In this document: one piece after another, positions 6,982 through 8,322 of the stretch | How positions within the stretch are numbered: the first letter of the stretch is position 1 | Layout: every line of letters begins with the position of its first letter | Source of the DNA: Colimorpha sp034178965 | GTDB lineage: Bacteria; Bacteroidota; Bacteroidia; Bacteroidales; P3 | Assembly: GCA_034178965.1 (NCBI GenBank) | Contig: JAXFQM010000206.1 | Span: 1-8,322, forward strand | Reading direction: 5' to 3' | DNA length: 8,322 nucleotides | Program-made: the position numbers and the translations under genes | Notes under the pieces: model-generated | Databases searched by the model: none | What the model was told of the DNA's origin: nothing | Seen by the model: the letters and a program-made list of their open reading frames with translations, nothing else

Positions 6982-7509
6982 ATGACGAAGAAAACTCTTG
7001 CACTGACATTGGCTGTCCTGTTGGGCGTGGCATCGCATGCCCAAATCGCGACCCTGGAAAGCGCTCCCGCCGAAACAGCCGCCATCGCCATGGCAGAAGG
7101 CCAATCCATCGAACTGCCCATAGGAACGGCCGTGGCAGGCTTGGAAGATGCGGAAACGCAAGTCAAGTTTTTCCTCATGAACTACGCGGACTACTTTGAG
7201 CAAGGCGACTTGGTCTTCGTCAAGAAGAAGCTGCAAGCCATGACGGAAGACGACGTCATTGCCATGTCATTGCTCGACTATGTCAACCCCACCGTGAACC
7301 TCATCGTTTCCATATTTGCTGGCGGACTAGGCGTGGACCGCTTCCTGATAGGGCAGACGGGACTGGGCATCCTGAAGTTCGTCACCGCCGGCGGACTGGG
7401 CATATGGACAATAATAGATTGGTTCCAAATACAAAACCTTACCAAGCGACACAACATGGAAGTGTTCAACCGAGGGCTGCTTTACCTCGACATGGCCAAG
7501 GAACAATAG
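6982..7509 (+). CDS. TM2-domain protein with signal peptide
   Basis: The 175-residue product starts with a signal peptide (1-20: KK, then a Leu/Ala-rich core ending ASHA, with Gln21 next, a usual Bacteroidetes cleavage context). A low-complexity Ala/Glu region follows (25-58), then a helical segment at 59-100. The C-terminal part is a TM2 domain (about 102-152): helix one NPTVNLIVSIFAGGLGVDRF with the family Asp-Arg-Phe (119-121), the turn IGQTGLGILK, and helix two GGLGIWTIIDWF. TM2 domains are two-helix membrane modules; their biochemical role in bacteria is not settled. The start is preceded by an A-rich stretch rather than a Shine-Dalgarno. The gene appears monocistronic, bounded by P2 and the terminator at 7508-7558. 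Function unknown. Confidence 0.88.
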   Translation: MTKKTLALTLAVLLGVASHAQIATLESAPAETAAIAMAEGQSIELPIGTAVAGLEDAETQVKFFLMNYADYFEQGDLVFVKKKLQAMTEDDVIAMSLLDYVNPTVNLIVSIFAGGLGVDRFLIGQTGLGILKFVTAGGLGIWTIIDWFQIQNLTKRHNMEVFNRGLLYLDMAKEQ

Positions 7510-7558
7510 CCGCGTCTGTTCCCCTCCCCTCGCACGGGTAGATAAGGCGGCTTTTTTT
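7508..7558 (+). terminator. Probable intrinsic terminator after the TM2 gene
   Basis: AGCCGC (7508-7513, overlapping the stop codon) pairs perfectly with GCGGCT (7547-7552), and seven Ts follow (7552-7558). The interior is large (33 bases) but can add a CCC/GGG and a TCT/AGA pairing, which would shorten the open loop. Position directly after the stop and before the prfA promoter supports the call. Confidence 0.55.
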
Positions 7559-7602
7559 CCAGCACCGAAGCGACACGACCTGTCAGGAAACAACAAATTT
7601 CC

Positions 7603-7633
7603 TCGCATGTCGTTTTTTTTGCGTAATTTTGCA
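7603..7633 (+). promoter_or_regulatory. Promoter P3 of prfA
   Basis: TCGCATGT (7603-7610), a 13-base T-rich spacer and TAATTTTGCA (7624-7633) repeat the P1/P2 pattern. Transcription would begin near 7638, leaving a leader of only about 12-15 bases before the prfA ATG at 7652. Confidence 0.7.
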
Positions 7634-7651
7634 AACTGAAAACAGTGCATT

Positions 7652-8322
7652 ATGTTAGAGAAATTAGAGGCTATTTGCGCTCGATATCAGGATATTGAGC
7701 AACAGATGAACGACCCACAGGTGACGGCAGACATGAAGAGATATGTTAAGTTGAGCAAGGATTACAAGGACCTACAGCCCATAGTGGAGGCAACTCAAAA
7801 ATATAAGCGCCTGCTGGACGACATCGCAGGCAGCAAAGAACTGCTGGCATCTGAAAAAGACGAGGAACTGCGCGACCTGGCCAAGATAGAATTGAACGAA
7901 AGCACGGAAGCAAAGGATAAACTGGAGGAGGAGATACGCATCATGCTGATACCCAAAGACCCGCAAGATGCCAAAAACGCCATCGTGGAAATTAGGGCTG
8001 GCACGGGTGGCGATGAGGCATGCATCTTCGCGGGAGACTTGTTTCGCATGTATTCCCGCTTTTGCGAAAAACGCAAACTAAAATGCGAAATAGTCTCTTT
8101 CAACGAAGGCACAGCGGGCGGTTACAAGGACATTACCTTCAACGTAATAGGCGACAACGCCTACGGCACCCTCAAATACGAGAGCGGCGTGCACCGCGTG
8201 CAGCGCGTGCCAGCCACGGAGACGCAAGGACGCATACACACCAGCGCGGCTGCCGTGGTGGTGCTGCCAGAAGCGGAGGAAGTGGACGTGGAGTTGAATA
8301 TGAACGATATTCGCAAGGAGAC
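7652..8322 (+). CDS. prfA: Peptide chain release factor 1 (RF1), N-terminal part
   Basis: RF1 recognises UAA and UAG in the ribosomal A site and triggers peptide release. The first 223 codons are present and the frame runs off the right edge; a full RF1 has about 355-370 residues. Residues 1-100 are the charged helical domain 1. Next come RAGTGGDEA (115-123) and GDLFRMYSRF (128-137), the RF family core. HRVQRVPATETQGRIHTS (181-198) contains the Pro-Ala-Thr tripeptide (187-189) that reads the stop codon in RF1; RF2 has Ser-Pro-Phe instead. No in-frame stop, so no RF2-type programmed frameshift. The catalytic GGQ would lie just beyond the window. P3 sits a few bases upstream and gives a very short leader; no clear Shine-Dalgarno is seen. 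Confidence 0.97.
   Translation, partial: MLEKLEAICARYQDIEQQMNDPQVTADMKRYVKLSKDYKDLQPIVEATQKYKRLLDDIAGSKELLASEKDEELRDLAKIELNESTEAKDKLEEEIRIMLIPKDPQDAKNAIVEIRAGTGGDEACIFAGDLFRMYSRFCEKRKLKCEIVSFNEGTAGGYKDITFNVIGDNAYGTLKYESGVHRVQRVPATETQGRIHTSAAAVVVLPEAEEVDVELNMNDIRKE

Noticed and set aside
6655..7236. 193-codon minus-strand frame opposite the TM2 gene
   Set aside because: It lies mostly antisense to the clear TM2-domain gene, starts inside it, has no domain, and part of it is the reverse complement of the shared promoter motif.
7327..7650. 107-codon minus-strand frame across the TM2 3' end, terminator and P3
   Set aside because: It is antisense to well-supported features and contains the reversed promoter motif; no independent start or ribosome signal.

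Overview
The window looks like a chromosomal segment from a Bacteroidales bacterium, probably Prevotella-like. The reasons are the three TAnnTTTG promoter boxes, the mostly weak Shine-Dalgarno signals, the Bacteroidetes-style lipoprotein at the left edge, and a RecN/SufS/RF1 set whose sequences fit that group. The genus is an inference. Composition looks even across the window, and I see no transposase, integrase, phage gene, CRISPR array, tRNA or rRNA.

Left part (1-5849, all minus strand). Six genes lie head to tail and read as one operon, transcribed right to left: a cytoplasmic TPR-repeat protein; a DedA-family membrane protein with an extra N-terminal signal peptide; a 52-residue single-pass membrane protein at 3476-3634; the cysteine desulfurase SufS; the DNA-repair ATPase RecN; and the start of a lipoprotein that leaves the window. 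The first three junctions are ATGA, TGATG and ATGA overlaps, so translational coupling is likely. The later gaps are 16 and 40 bases. The operon mixes envelope, Fe-S/sulfur and DNA-repair functions, with no sufBCD in sight.

Middle (5850-6981). A divergent, largely non-coding stretch of about 1.1 kb separates the operon from the rightward genes. It holds the operon promoter, a terminator-like nested inverted repeat (6050-6141) with two abutting palindromes at its core, a five-copy 11-bp tandem repeat (6394-6448), and the promoter plus a roughly 215-base leader of the next gene.

Right part (6982-8322, plus strand). A secreted or membrane TM2-domain protein is followed by a probable intrinsic terminator, then by prfA (release factor 1), cut by the window edge after 223 codons.

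The most unusual signals are two. First, the promoters of the TPR operon, the TM2 gene and prfA share an octamer, TCGCATGT, at exactly the same distance from the TAnnTTTGCA box. Second, the 52-residue membrane protein is locked by overlapping stop/start codons between dedA and sufS. No complete new system is demonstrated here; these are leads.
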